A DNA stretch of 7,538 bases from JASKKU01 sp964416905 (GTDB lineage: Archaea; Nanobdellota; Nanobdellia; Woesearchaeales; JASKKU01), in NCBI GenBank assembly GCA_964416905.1, contig CAYQFL010000027.1, positions 1 to 7,538 of the forward strand. Direction: 5' to 3'. Numbering within the stretch: position 1 is the stretch's first letter; each line of letters opens with the position of its first letter. The notes under the pieces were generated by a model. That model was not told the origin of the DNA. It searched no databases and worked only from the letters and a program-made list of their open reading frames with translations. The translations under genes and the position numbers were made by a program. Below, piece by piece: positions 1 through 6,269 of the stretch.

Positions 1-10
1 TTCTTGATTA

Positions 11-1360
11 ATGGCATCTGTAACAGAAATTTTCAAAAGATATGATATAAGAGGTTTGTATCCTGATGAAATAAATGGCAAGATTGCGGCTAAAATTGCG
101 AAAGCTTTTGTAATCTTTATTAAAGAGAAATATGGGATAGAAAAACCGAAGATAAGTGTTGGTCGAGATGGCAGGAATAGTTCTCCAGAGATATATGATT
201 CTGTTTGCAATGCATTGGTTACCTCAGGCGCTATTGTAAAATCATTAGGCTTAGTAACTACACCTTTAGCTTATTTTTCTTCAGCTATAGGAAAATCTGA
301 TTTTAGCATAATGGTCACTGCATCACATAACCCCAGAATGTATAATGGTCTAAAGTTCTCAAAGGGAGTTATGCCGGTATTTTATGAGAACGGGTTAGTT
401 GATGTCTTGAAAATTTATTTAGAAGGCAAAAAAATAAGAGGAATTGGAGACATAGAACTAACAAACATTATCAAAGATTACAAGAGATATATTCTAAATC
501 GATTTAAGTTTAAAGGCAAAAGAAAGTTTGTGGTTGATGCTGGAAATGGTGTAGCAGGCAAAATATTTGAAGAGATCGCGAAAGAACTCAACATAAATTA
601 TATTCCTCTTTTCTTTGAAGTTAACGGAGATTTCCCAAACCATGAAGCAAACCCAATAAAAGAAGAAACATTAAGTTACCTAAAAGAAAAAGTCGTGAAT
701 GAGAATGCAGATTTTGGTGTAGCTTTTGATGGTGACGGTGATAGATTAGGTATTGTAGATGAAAAAGGAAATTTTAGAAGCATGGATGAAGTTATAGCAT
801 TACTTACAGATTGGGAGCTTAATTATAGCAAAGGAACCATATTTGTTGACTTAAGGTGTAGTAAATTTATCGATGAACTAGCCTCATCAAAAGGTGGAAA
901 CATTGTTCGATTAAGGGTTGGCAACCCCTACTACAAAAAAAGCTTGTTAGAAAATAAAGAATCTATTTTTGGAGCTGAGCTATCAGGGCATATTATGTTT
1001 AAAGAAAATTACTGCATAGATGATGCAATTTTTAATCTATTAAAGATTTTAGAAATCTTTGAAAACAGCGATCAAAAGGTTTCAGAGGTATTGGATAATT
1101 ACAAAAAATATTTCAAAAGCCCTGAAATAAACTTTGAAGTGAAAAACAAAGATAAAGTGCTTGAAGCAATAAAAGAGAATTTCAAGGAATATGAAATAGA
1201 AACAACTGATGGTATCACAGTCAAGGACAAAGACTGGTGGTTTAATGTAAGAATGAGCAATACTGAACCAATAGTAAGGTTGAATGCTGAAGCTAACAGT
1301 AAGGAAAAGTTAAATGAAATTATTGATAGAGCAAAACTAATAATAATAAGTTGCGAGTAA
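11..1360 (+). CDS. manB: Phosphomannomutase/phosphoglucomutase (phosphohexomutase family)
   Basis: This 449-residue protein is a full-length alpha-D-phosphohexomutase, a cytoplasmic Mg-dependent enzyme that moves phosphate between C6 and C1 of mannose or glucose, feeding nucleotide-sugar and glycan synthesis. Seen in sequence: an N-terminal YDIRG motif (residues 11-15), GRDGR (46-50), the phosphoserine loop TASHNP (103-108, catalytic Ser105), the metal loop DGDGDR (240-245), the sugar-specificity loop ELSGH (323-327), and the phosphate-binding RMSNTEP (414-420). SNTEP together with E-x-SGH fits PMM/PGM better than GlmM, which usually has SGTEP, but substrate cannot be fixed from sequence. The ATG at 11 places YDIRG at the normal distance from the N-terminus. 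Only ten bases lie upstream; a TAA at 9-11 overlaps this ATG by one base (TAATG), so an upstream co-transcribed gene is possible but not visible. Its possible link to the sequon-bearing surface proteins nearby is inference. Confidence 0.95.
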   Translation: MASVTEIFKRYDIRGLYPDEINGKIAAKIAKAFVIFIKEKYGIEKPKISVGRDGRNSSPEIYDSVCNALVTSGAIVKSLGLVTTPLAYFSSAIGKSDFSIMVTASHNPRMYNGLKFSKGVMPVFYENGLVDVLKIYLEGKKIRGIGDIELTNIIKDYKRYILNRFKFKGKRKFVVDAGNGVAGKIFEEIAKELNINYIPLFFEVNGDFPNHEANPIKEETLSYLKEKVVNENADFGVAFDGDGDRLGIVDEKGNFRSMDEVIALLTDWELNYSKGTIFVDLRCSKFIDELASSKGGNIVRLRVGNPYYKKSLLENKESIFGAELSGHIMFKENYCIDDAIFNLLKILEIFENSDQKVSEVLDNYKKYFKSPEINFEVKNKDKVLEAIKENFKEYEIETTDGITVKDKDWWFNVRMSNTEPIVRLNAEANSKEKLNEIIDRAKLIIISCE

Positions 1361-1747
1361 TTATTCTCTAATTGGCAAAGGTTTACTGCCATAATCCGAA
1401 CAGGTCACTGCTCTTTTTAGAGTCTTAGTTTTAATGGTAAAAACTGTGGAATTAAAGTTGCTTACATCGCACACCTCTTCGGAATACTCTGGGATTTCTT
1501 TAAAGCTACAGATTTCTTCATTCTTCGAACTGGTTACAGAAACATTTTCTAAAGTCTTCTCCGCGTGAATAATAATTACTCTATCCTGACAGTACGCATA
1601 AAAGAAATCGCCTGACATCTCTTGCCTATCAAGAGTTCTTAAATAGGCGTCAAGAGCAATACCTGAAAGTATTATTGCTGAGATCCCTAAAAGAAGCATA
1701 CCTAATTTCAACAAGTCCAGTTTAGAAGCCAATTTGTTTTGTTTCAT
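1361..1747 (-). CDS. Single-pass membrane protein with cysteine-containing ectodomain, unknown function
   Basis: I do not recognise this 128-residue protein. It has a short basic N-terminus, one hydrophobic helix at about residues 15-33, then a roughly 90-residue polar, beta-rich domain with four cysteines (53, 80, 93, 116) and two N-glycosylation sequons (N68-V-S and N99-S-T). The even cysteine count and sequons suggest a disulfide-stabilised domain outside the cell. The start chosen is the ATG at 1747: a TATA-like box (TATTTAAA, 1770-1777) sits about 27 bases upstream, typical of a leaderless archaeal transcript. The frame stays open to a TTG at 1849, but that would run through the promoter and give a Phe/Tyr/Asn-rich extension. 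It is convergent with the phosphohexomutase gene, with the two stop codons directly adjacent. It does not show a clear type IV prepilin (R/K)(G/A) cleavage site. Confidence 0.72.
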   Translation of the reverse strand: MKQNKLASKLDLLKLGMLLLGISAIILSGIALDAYLRTLDRQEMSGDFFYAYCQDRVIIIHAEKTLENVSVTSSKNEEICSFKEIPEYSEEVCDVSNFNSTVFTIKTKTLKRAVTCSDYGSKPLPIRE

Positions 1748-1769
1748 ATAGTTAAAATAGGTTAAAGCG

Positions 1770-1777
1770 TTTAAATA
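1770..1777 (-). promoter_or_regulatory. TATA-like box for the membrane protein at 1361-1747
   Basis: Read on the minus strand this is TATTTAAA, preceded by the BRE-like GCAAAC. Its centre lies about 27 bases upstream of the ATG at 1747, so the predicted transcript would start at or within a few bases of the start codon. It is back to back with the box at 1806-1813 for the divergent gene. Confidence 0.5.
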
Positions 1778-1805
1778 GTTTGCTATAATTCTTGTTTTAG
1801 AAACA

Positions 1806-1813
1806 TTTAAAAT
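1806..1813 (+). promoter_or_regulatory. TATA-like box for the protein at 1838-2206
   Basis: TTTAAAAT preceded by the purine-rich GAAACA, a plausible BRE. Its centre is about 28 bases upstream of the ATG at 1838, which predicts a leaderless mRNA. No Shine-Dalgarno sequence is visible before that ATG, in keeping with this. Confidence 0.5.
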
Positions 1814-1837
1814 AAAAAAGTTGTATGAAAAAAAAGT

Positions 1838-2206
1838 ATGGTAGAGCAAAAGCTTGTTGAATACATAAAAAAGCAGCTATCGCAAAACAAGAGTGAAAAT
1901 CAAATAATCGAAGAATTGAAGGCTGTTGGTTGGGATTATACCGATATTGTAGAAGGGTTATCAACAGCCAAAGCGCAAATAAAACGCAAAAAACTAATTT
2001 TTAGGTATGCAATCTCTATTGCTATTGTTATTGCACTGTTCTTATTTCTGGAAGTTTTAACCAACTATTATGAGGAAAAACAACACAACTTTGAAACCTC
2101 TGAGAAGATAAGTTTAGGCTCTCCAGGAACAGCAAAAGAAGAGCAAACAGTACAAAGTAATGAAATGGTTAACGGAAGCGAAGAAAACATTGGGCCAACA
2201 ACTTAG
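1838..2206 (+). CDS. Small protein: N-terminal helical domain, one membrane helix, acidic tail
   Basis: This 122-residue protein has no recognised function. Residues 3-45 form a compact helical module with the pattern EYIKKQL-x(5)-ENQIIEELKAVGW-x(3)-IVEGL. This resembles the two/three-helix, UBA-like modules with a central Gly-Trp that are frequent at the N-termini of small bacterial and archaeal membrane proteins. A basic stretch (KRKK, 50-53) leads into one transmembrane helix at about 55-75. The final ~45 residues are polar, acidic and rich in Ser, Glu and Asn, with one sequon (N112-G-S), and look disordered. The positive-inside rule puts the helical domain in the cytoplasm and the tail outside. 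The ATG at 1838 is supported by a TATA-like box 28 bases upstream. It is divergent from the surface protein gene at 1361-1747, and a joint role in the envelope is inference. Confidence 0.75.
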   Translation: MVEQKLVEYIKKQLSQNKSENQIIEELKAVGWDYTDIVEGLSTAKAQIKRKKLIFRYAISIAIVIALFLFLEVLTNYYEEKQHNFETSEKISLGSPGTAKEEQTVQSNEMVNGSEENIGPTT

Positions 2207-2250
2207 GACATTTATACAGATTTTATTTTTATAGCCTTTAGATAAATTTT
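2207..2250 (+). terminator. T-rich intergenic stretch, candidate archaeal terminator
   Basis: The 44 bases between two convergent stop codons contain T-runs on the + strand (TTTTATTTTT at 2221-2230 and a T6 run at 2247-2252 that enters the next stop codon). Archaeal RNA polymerase stops at such tracts without needing a hairpin, so these are plausible ends for the transcript of the gene at 1838-2206. The minus-strand reading has only short T stretches. Confidence 0.4.
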
Positions 2251-2763
2251 TTATTCATACCTTGTTATAAAGCGACCTGTTTCTGTGATATAAATCGGAC
2301 TGTCAATAGGAGAATATATGAATTTAAACGAGAGATTTATCTGTTTACCTAAATTGCCTTCACCAACATTACAAAATACATATTTAGATGTACCTGCTAA
2401 CCAGGTATCAATTTCATTACAAGTAAAATTGTTTCCTTGAGAATCAAACAAGATTAAGTTTGCGGAAGATAAATTCAAGGACGGATTAATAAGCCTTATT
2501 TTTAATGTTCCGTTTGAGTACAATGTTAAATCCTTGCAATCTAAAGTTCCAAACCAATCACATTCCTCTGTAAAAAAGTTAACTAAGGAGACTGTACCTT
2601 TTTTGAAAGAATACGGGTTGTATAAAAAAGCAATTGATACAACTAAAATTAAGGCTATGAAACTCAATATGATGAATTTAGCTCTATTTTTCTTGTTATT
2701 CTTTTTATGATGTTTAATTTTAGCACGCTTTTTAGATTTCTTTTGGGGTTTTTTCTTTGTCAT
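2251..2763 (-). CDS. Membrane-anchored surface protein with very basic N-terminus, unknown function
   Basis: I do not recognise this 170-residue protein. Residues 1-29 are extremely Lys/Arg-rich. One transmembrane helix follows at about 30-48. The rest is a ~120-residue beta-rich domain with four cysteines (68, 76, 115, 131) and four sequons (N84-G-T, N97-L-S, N112-F-T, N143-L-S). By the positive-inside rule the Lys-rich tail stays in the cytoplasm and the ectodomain faces out. The strand pattern, with a Cys before and after a Gly-containing turn (C115 and C131), suggests an Ig-like sandwich, but this is only a guess. The architecture parallels the protein at 1361-1747 (short tail, one helix, four-Cys ectodomain). 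The ATG at 2763 is supported by a TATA box about 30 bases upstream. Poly-Lys tails can bind nucleic acid or acidic lipid; nothing in the sequence decides between these. Confidence 0.78.
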   Translation of the reverse strand: MTKKKPQKKSKKRAKIKHHKKNNKKNRAKFIILSFIALILVVSIAFLYNPYSFKKGTVSLVNFFTEECDWFGTLDCKDLTLYSNGTLKIRLINPSLNLSSANLILFDSQGNNFTCNEIDTWLAGTSKYVFCNVGEGNLGKQINLSFKFIYSPIDSPIYITETGRFITRYE

Positions 2764-2789
2764 GAATGAATAAAATATAACAGTTAACT

Positions 2790-2797
2790 TTTATAAA
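2790..2797 (-). promoter_or_regulatory. TATA box with BRE for the surface protein at 2251-2763
   Basis: TTTATAAA on the minus strand, a near-ideal archaeal TATA box, directly preceded by AAAAAGC as BRE. Its centre is about 30 bases upstream of the ATG at 2763, giving a predicted leader of only a few bases. The same AAAAGCTTTA core recurs before the tRNA-Ser gene near 7436-7448. Confidence 0.6.
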
Positions 2798-2805
2798 GCT
2801 TTTTG

Positions 2806-2826
2806 AAAAAGGTCTTTAACAAAAAA
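2806..2826 (-). terminator. Candidate terminator downstream of herA
   Basis: Directly after the herA stop codon the minus strand carries a T6 run (2821-2826) and then a T5 run (2806-2810). Two closely spaced U-tracts are a usual archaeal stop signal. The next gene downstream has its own strong TATA box at 2790-2797, which supports an end of transcription here. Confidence 0.4.
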
Positions 2827-4590
2827 TTAAGGGGCATAAAGAACGAAATAACAGGTTTTCTTGGAAACAACCTTGAAGATTTTTTCAACCTTTGAAGTTA
2901 TTTCTTCAGGTTTTATCTTTGGTTCAAGCTTCTTATCATAATCAAAAGATGCAACATATTCTACCTTATAAAAGCTCTCCATATCCTTCGGTTCTTTCGA
3001 TATTTCTTTAAGGTATTTCCTTTTATCAATATCTGTTATTATGAAACCATTTATTAAATCAAACAACACTCTAAATTTCTTACCATTATCTTGCAAAGTA
3101 AGGTATAACCCCGGCACCAAGATTTGTTTCAATTTTTTATTTATTATTAACTCTAAATCTTGTTTGGCAATTCTGGGTTTTATTAAAGGTAAAGCATCGT
3201 TTATTTCCTGATGAACTTCTTCATTATTATTCTCAAAATCAAAAGCGTCTCCACCATGTTTTGTTTGTCTTGTTCTAATCTTTACAAAAAGAGGCCTATC
3301 CAGAATGCCTGAAACAATGGCTGTGCCAACAGGAAGGTTCCTAATCTCTTTCTCGCTCTCAGAAGTCAATCCTTCCACAGAGTTTGATATTGATTTTAAA
3401 TCATTAGGATTTGTTGTTTTGAGAATAATCTGGGTTGAGCATTGGGAAAGCACATTCTTGTCAACCCTGGCTGGCCTTTGAGAAACAATTGCTAATCCTA
3501 AACCGAACTTTCTGCCTTCAGATGCGATTGTTCTAATAATTTGAGAAGACCTTGCTTCACCAAAACTTCGTTCAGGGCAGAAGTTATGAGCTTCTTCAAT
3601 AACACAAAAGAACGGAGGGACCTCATTACGTTTTCTCAATAAAAACAAATCTGACAAAAGTTTATGCACTATTAACGACTGCAAATCAGAAGGGTAGCCT
3701 TTTAGGTTAATTATACTACAGGTTCCTTTTTTTACAAGCTCTTGATAAACAATACCTTCTGTGTCAAAAAGGTTTGTAGATTTAAGATACTTTAATTGGG
3801 AGATTAAACCTATCTTTGAAGCGCTGTTTTCTGTTTCTAAAGCAAGAATGATATCATCAATCATTGGTTCGTCAAGCGTTCTTAACACATTATACAAAAG
3901 AACTTGCTGAGATGAATTCAATTTAGCAGGGAACAGGTTGACAAACTCTTCCGGAGAGAAATTCTCTTTAATCTTCAAAGGCACACAATGATTATTCACT
4001 TGAGGGTCACCATACTCCACAATTTTGTCTGCGAAGCCAACAGGCTTTAAGCCAATCTTCTTTAATTCTTCTTCAGCCTCATAATTGGGATACCTTAAAG
4101 AAGAATATTCACCATGAGGATCAATAATCATCAAAGGAATATCTTTTTTAATTATCTCTTCGATAATGACACCTAACGCGTAAGATTTCCCTGACCCCGA
4201 TTTTGCAAGAATAGCTAAATGTTTTGTCAGAAGCTTATTTGTATCTAAGTAGATTGGAATCGGTTTGCCCTCTAAAAAACCAACAAACAAACCAGATTCT
4301 TTAATCTCAATAATTTCTTTGATAAAATCATCTGAAGCTAATAACACTTCAGTACCTGGCTTAAACGGCTCTCTGGGAAGTTTAACCACAGAATCTTTAT
4401 CCTTAAAACCTAAAACAATGCAATCTGCGACAGTTTTTTTTTCATCACGATTTAACTCAATGACTTGACACAAACAATAATGATTATTCTCATTATAAAC
4501 TTGAACATAGTCAAACTTTTTTACTTTGCCAGTCACAAGAAACTTGAATTCTTTTGTATTCGCTGTTCCGATAATTTTACCTACAATCAT
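2827..4590 (-). CDS. herA: HerA-family DNA translocase/ATPase with long C-terminal extension
   Basis: This 587-residue protein belongs to the HerA/FtsK superfamily of hexameric DNA-pumping ATPases. In archaea HerA usually works with the nuclease NurA and with Mre11-Rad50 in DNA end resection. Seen: an N-terminal beta-rich region (about 1-100) fitting the HAS-barrel; Walker A AKSGSGKS (129-136); the DPHGEY motif (157-162); Walker B ending in VIEEAH (330-335) with Glu332/333; and SQRPARVD (370-377), holding candidate arginine-finger residues. The core closes with LPVGTAIVSG and a KHGG motif at about 444-447. Another 140 residues follow, longer than the roughly 500-residue classical HerA proteins; this tail is mixed alpha/beta and unrecognised. 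No nurA, mre11 or rad50 is in the window. It lies 34 bases after the small membrane protein gene, with a TATA-like box overlapping that gene's end, so both read-through and independent transcription are possible. A general DUF87-type ATPase is the alternative label. Confidence 0.88.
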   Translation of the reverse strand: MIVGKIIGTANTKEFKFLVTGKVKKFDYVQVYNENNHYCLCQVIELNRDEKKTVADCIVLGFKDKDSVVKLPREPFKPGTEVLLASDDFIKEIIEIKESGLFVGFLEGKPIPIYLDTNKLLTKHLAILAKSGSGKSYALGVIIEEIIKKDIPLMIIDPHGEYSSLRYPNYEAEEELKKIGLKPVGFADKIVEYGDPQVNNHCVPLKIKENFSPEEFVNLFPAKLNSSQQVLLYNVLRTLDEPMIDDIILALETENSASKIGLISQLKYLKSTNLFDTEGIVYQELVKKGTCSIINLKGYPSDLQSLIVHKLLSDLFLLRKRNEVPPFFCVIEEAHNFCPERSFGEARSSQIIRTIASEGRKFGLGLAIVSQRPARVDKNVLSQCSTQIILKTTNPNDLKSISNSVEGLTSESEKEIRNLPVGTAIVSGILDRPLFVKIRTRQTKHGGDAFDFENNNEEVHQEINDALPLIKPRIAKQDLELIINKKLKQILVPGLYLTLQDNGKKFRVLFDLINGFIITDIDKRKYLKEISKEPKDMESFYKVEYVASFDYDKKLEPKIKPEEITSKVEKIFKVVSKKTCYFVLYAP

Positions 4591-4624
4591 TTTGAAACTA
4601 CTAAAAGAAACAAACTGCGAAGGA

Positions 4625-4993
4625 TTATTTAAAGATATTTATTCCTGAAAATACAAAAACAAAAAAAGTGAGGAGCAAAACAGTAATTGTTTCTAAAAGC
4701 TGAATATCAAAGAAGATTACAAACAGTGAAATATTTAACAATGATATAGCAAAAGCAACAAATGTTCCAGATGTTTGTTCAGATGTGCTAGATAAAATAA
4801 AATCTTTGCGAATCAGATTAATGTAATAAAGGAGAAATAATGGATTCAAGTAAATAGCTAGATTTGAATTCAAAATCTGTTTCAAGTAGAAAGAGAATAT
4901 TAAATAAACTAAGTCCCAGAACATAACATAAAACATCAGCATAACAAAGTGAACTTCTATGAGTTCATTTGCATTTTTATTTTTAACAGTCAT
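4625..4993 (-). CDS. Small polytopic membrane protein (about four helices), unknown function
   Basis: This 122-residue protein is almost entirely hydrophobic. Four helices can be drawn at about residues 14-37, 45-62, 76-95 and 99-121, with short loops; the most charged loop (IRKD, 61-64) lies between helices 2 and 3. The N-terminus is short and polar with two lysines and no signal peptide. No family is recognised and no catalytic motif is visible. The ATG at 4993 lies 13 bases after the minD stop, so the two genes are very probably co-transcribed; only a weak purine stretch (GGAAA) precedes the start. Being last of the tight cluster with a MinD-type ATPase, it could be a membrane partner or anchor for that ATPase, but this is inference from position alone. 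Confidence 0.72.
   Translation of the reverse strand: MTVKNKNANELIEVHFVMLMFYVMFWDLVYLIFSFYLKQILNSNLAIYLNPLFLLYYINLIRKDFILSSTSEQTSGTFVAFAISLLNISLFVIFFDIQLLETITVLLLTFFVFVFSGINIFK
4626..4633 (-). promoter_or_regulatory. TATA-like box upstream of herA
   Basis: TTTAAATA on the minus strand, centred about 40 bases before the herA ATG, which would give a leader of roughly 13 bases. It overlaps the stop codon of the upstream membrane protein gene (4625-4627). No Shine-Dalgarno sequence is seen before herA. Confidence 0.4.
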
Positions 4994-5006
4994 TTTCCAA
5001 CTAAAA

Positions 5007-5804
5007 TTAACTTAGCTTTTTCTTTTTAACTCCAAAACCAATCTTTTTAAGGATTTTGTTTGTTTTTTCCTGGGCGGATTTCTCTAAGAATTCCTCATAT
5101 TTTTCTCCCAACAAGTAAGAGGCAATTTTGAAAAAACTTGTAGAGATATTATGATTTTGATACAGATAAACGAAAGGATGCTTTAATAATTCTGATTTTT
5201 GGATTTGGTTATTGAAAGCTATTTCTGCTAGAATTGGGTAATCAGAAATTTCTTTAAGCGCTCTTGTAGAGATTTCACTCTCAAGCAACCCAACTTTATT
5301 AAGGATTAAGCCAAGGACTTTGTTGTCTTTAAATTCTGCGAATTTAAGAACACGCATTGTGTTAACCAAAGAACTTACAGTAGGCTCAGATACGCCTATA
5401 GCAATATTAGAATTATCTACTGCAACTTGAGTATCATAAGCTAAAGAAGGTGATGTATCTATAATAATGTAATCAAAGTATTTTTTCAAAGAATCTATTA
5501 AATTAGATAAATTCGACGTCAAAGATTCACCAGGGAGTTCATCACCTGAGCTAAAGATTACCTTTAATCCAGTTGGATGAACATAAACAATATCTTTTTC
5601 ATTAAGCTCTCCTTTAAGGAATTGGTTAAGGTTTGCTTCAGGAGACAGCTTACCTAACATTAGGTTTAAAGAAGGTGCTGAAAGGTTAAAATCTATCAAC
5701 AAAGTTTCAACATTGCGTTTAGCTAATGCTGTTGCTAAATTCAAAGAGAAAATACTTTTACCAACGCCACCCTTCCCAGAAAGTATAGAAACTACTTCAG
5801 TCAT
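5007..5804 (-). CDS. minD: MinD/ParA-type P-loop ATPase with putative membrane-targeting C-terminus
   Basis: This 265-residue protein is a deviant-Walker ATPase of the MinD/ParA group, which dimerise on ATP and position cell-division, chromosome or envelope machinery. Seen: the deviant Walker A GKGGVGKS (10-17, signature Lys11, phosphate Lys16); switch I LLIDFNLSAPSL (35-46); switch II IDTSPSL (115-121, Asp116), closer to ParA (DxPPS) than to the MinD DxPAG form; and a C-terminus of about 248-265 with the order ILKKIGFGVKKKK, which can form a basic amphipathic helix like the MinD membrane-targeting sequence. The odd point is Asn40 where MinD proteins usually have a second Asp, a residue needed for normal hydrolysis in bacterial MinD. 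Length is normal for the family. The ATG at 5804 puts the P-loop at the usual position. It starts 6 bases after the upstream gene's stop and is followed at 13 bases by the membrane protein, so it is inside an operon. No MinC or MinE is present. Confidence 0.88.
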   Translation of the reverse strand: MTEVVSILSGKGGVGKSIFSLNLATALAKRNVETLLIDFNLSAPSLNLMLGKLSPEANLNQFLKGELNEKDIVYVHPTGLKVIFSSGDELPGESLTSNLSNLIDSLKKYFDYIIIDTSPSLAYDTQVAVDNSNIAIGVSEPTVSSLVNTMRVLKFAEFKDNKVLGLILNKVGLLESEISTRALKEISDYPILAEIAFNNQIQKSELLKHPFVYLYQNHNISTSFFKIASYLLGEKYEEFLEKSAQEKTNKILKKIGFGVKKKKLS

Positions 5805-5810
5805 TCTTAT

Positions 5811-6269
5811 TCATTCTAAATCGAAATATGTTGATCTCAAGTATGAAACAAAATCCCTTAATTGCTTATACTGAGCGGTAATTGAGTCAATAGTAATCTC
5901 CTCAACAGAATTATCATCTAAAACTGTTGTCATCTTAAGCTGTCTTCTAAACTCGTTTTCAGCACTAAACTCTGCCCTAGAGAGCTTTCTTATACGCTTA
6001 TATAACTCAATCATCTCCAAGATTTTCTCGTCGGGATAAAGTTTTGCCACTAAAGCTATCATCTGCAAAGGCTGCTGTGGATAGTCCTCAATTTTTCCTT
6101 GCTTCTTAGCTAATTCTAACAGGGCAATCCACACTTTATCCAACAAAATGCTCACTCTGTTAATGATGTTCTTAAGCACATCAGAGGTTCTTGTATACTT
6201 TAAGCTAACATATACCAAATGCTCTACTTTAAGCAATTCTCTTACTGTATCTGCAACATATTCTCTCAT
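5811..6269 (-). CDS. Small all-helical protein, second member of the pair upstream of minD
   Basis: This 152-residue protein is predicted almost entirely helical and soluble, with no signal or membrane segment, and I recognise no named family. Near the N-terminus it has EHLVYVS (16-22), which lines up with DHIVYVS in the preceding gene. The rest can be aligned along its length: a second helix ending ALLELAKK; a middle helix ELYKRIRKLSRAEF matched to ELKEILDWHKRTSLEL; and a last helix YKQLRDFVSYLR matched to YLTFAKSFVKKI. The two therefore look like diverged paralogues. The helix layout recalls HEPN-like bundles, but no R-x(4-6)-H motif is apparent, so that is speculative. Its ATG overlaps the upstream stop (ATGA), and minD begins 6 bases after its own stop. 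A partner or regulator of the MinD-type ATPase is the natural guess. Confidence 0.75.
   Translation of the reverse strand: MREYVADTVRELLKVEHLVYVSLKYTRTSDVLKNIINRVSILLDKVWIALLELAKKQGKIEDYPQQPLQMIALVAKLYPDEKILEMIELYKRIRKLSRAEFSAENEFRRQLKMTTVLDDNSVEEITIDSITAQYKQLRDFVSYLRSTYFDLE

Noticed and set aside
1099..1392. Minus-strand open frame of 97 codons opposite the phosphohexomutase
   Set aside because: It lies almost wholly antisense to a conserved enzyme domain, runs into the neighbouring minus-strand gene in another frame, and shows no motif.
1748..1849. 34-residue N-terminal extension of the membrane protein at 1361-1747 from a TTG
   Set aside because: It would cover both divergent promoters and overlap the start of the opposite gene; the ATG at 1747 has a well-placed TATA box.
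2251..2763. Type IV pilin-like (class III) signal peptide in the basic surface protein
   Set aside because: The basic stretch before the helix suggested it, but no (K/R)(G/A) cleavage site with the usual hydrophobic start is clear.
4265..4468. Plus-strand open frame of 67 codons inside herA
   Set aside because: It is antisense to the conserved HerA N-terminal region with no promoter or ribosome-binding site.
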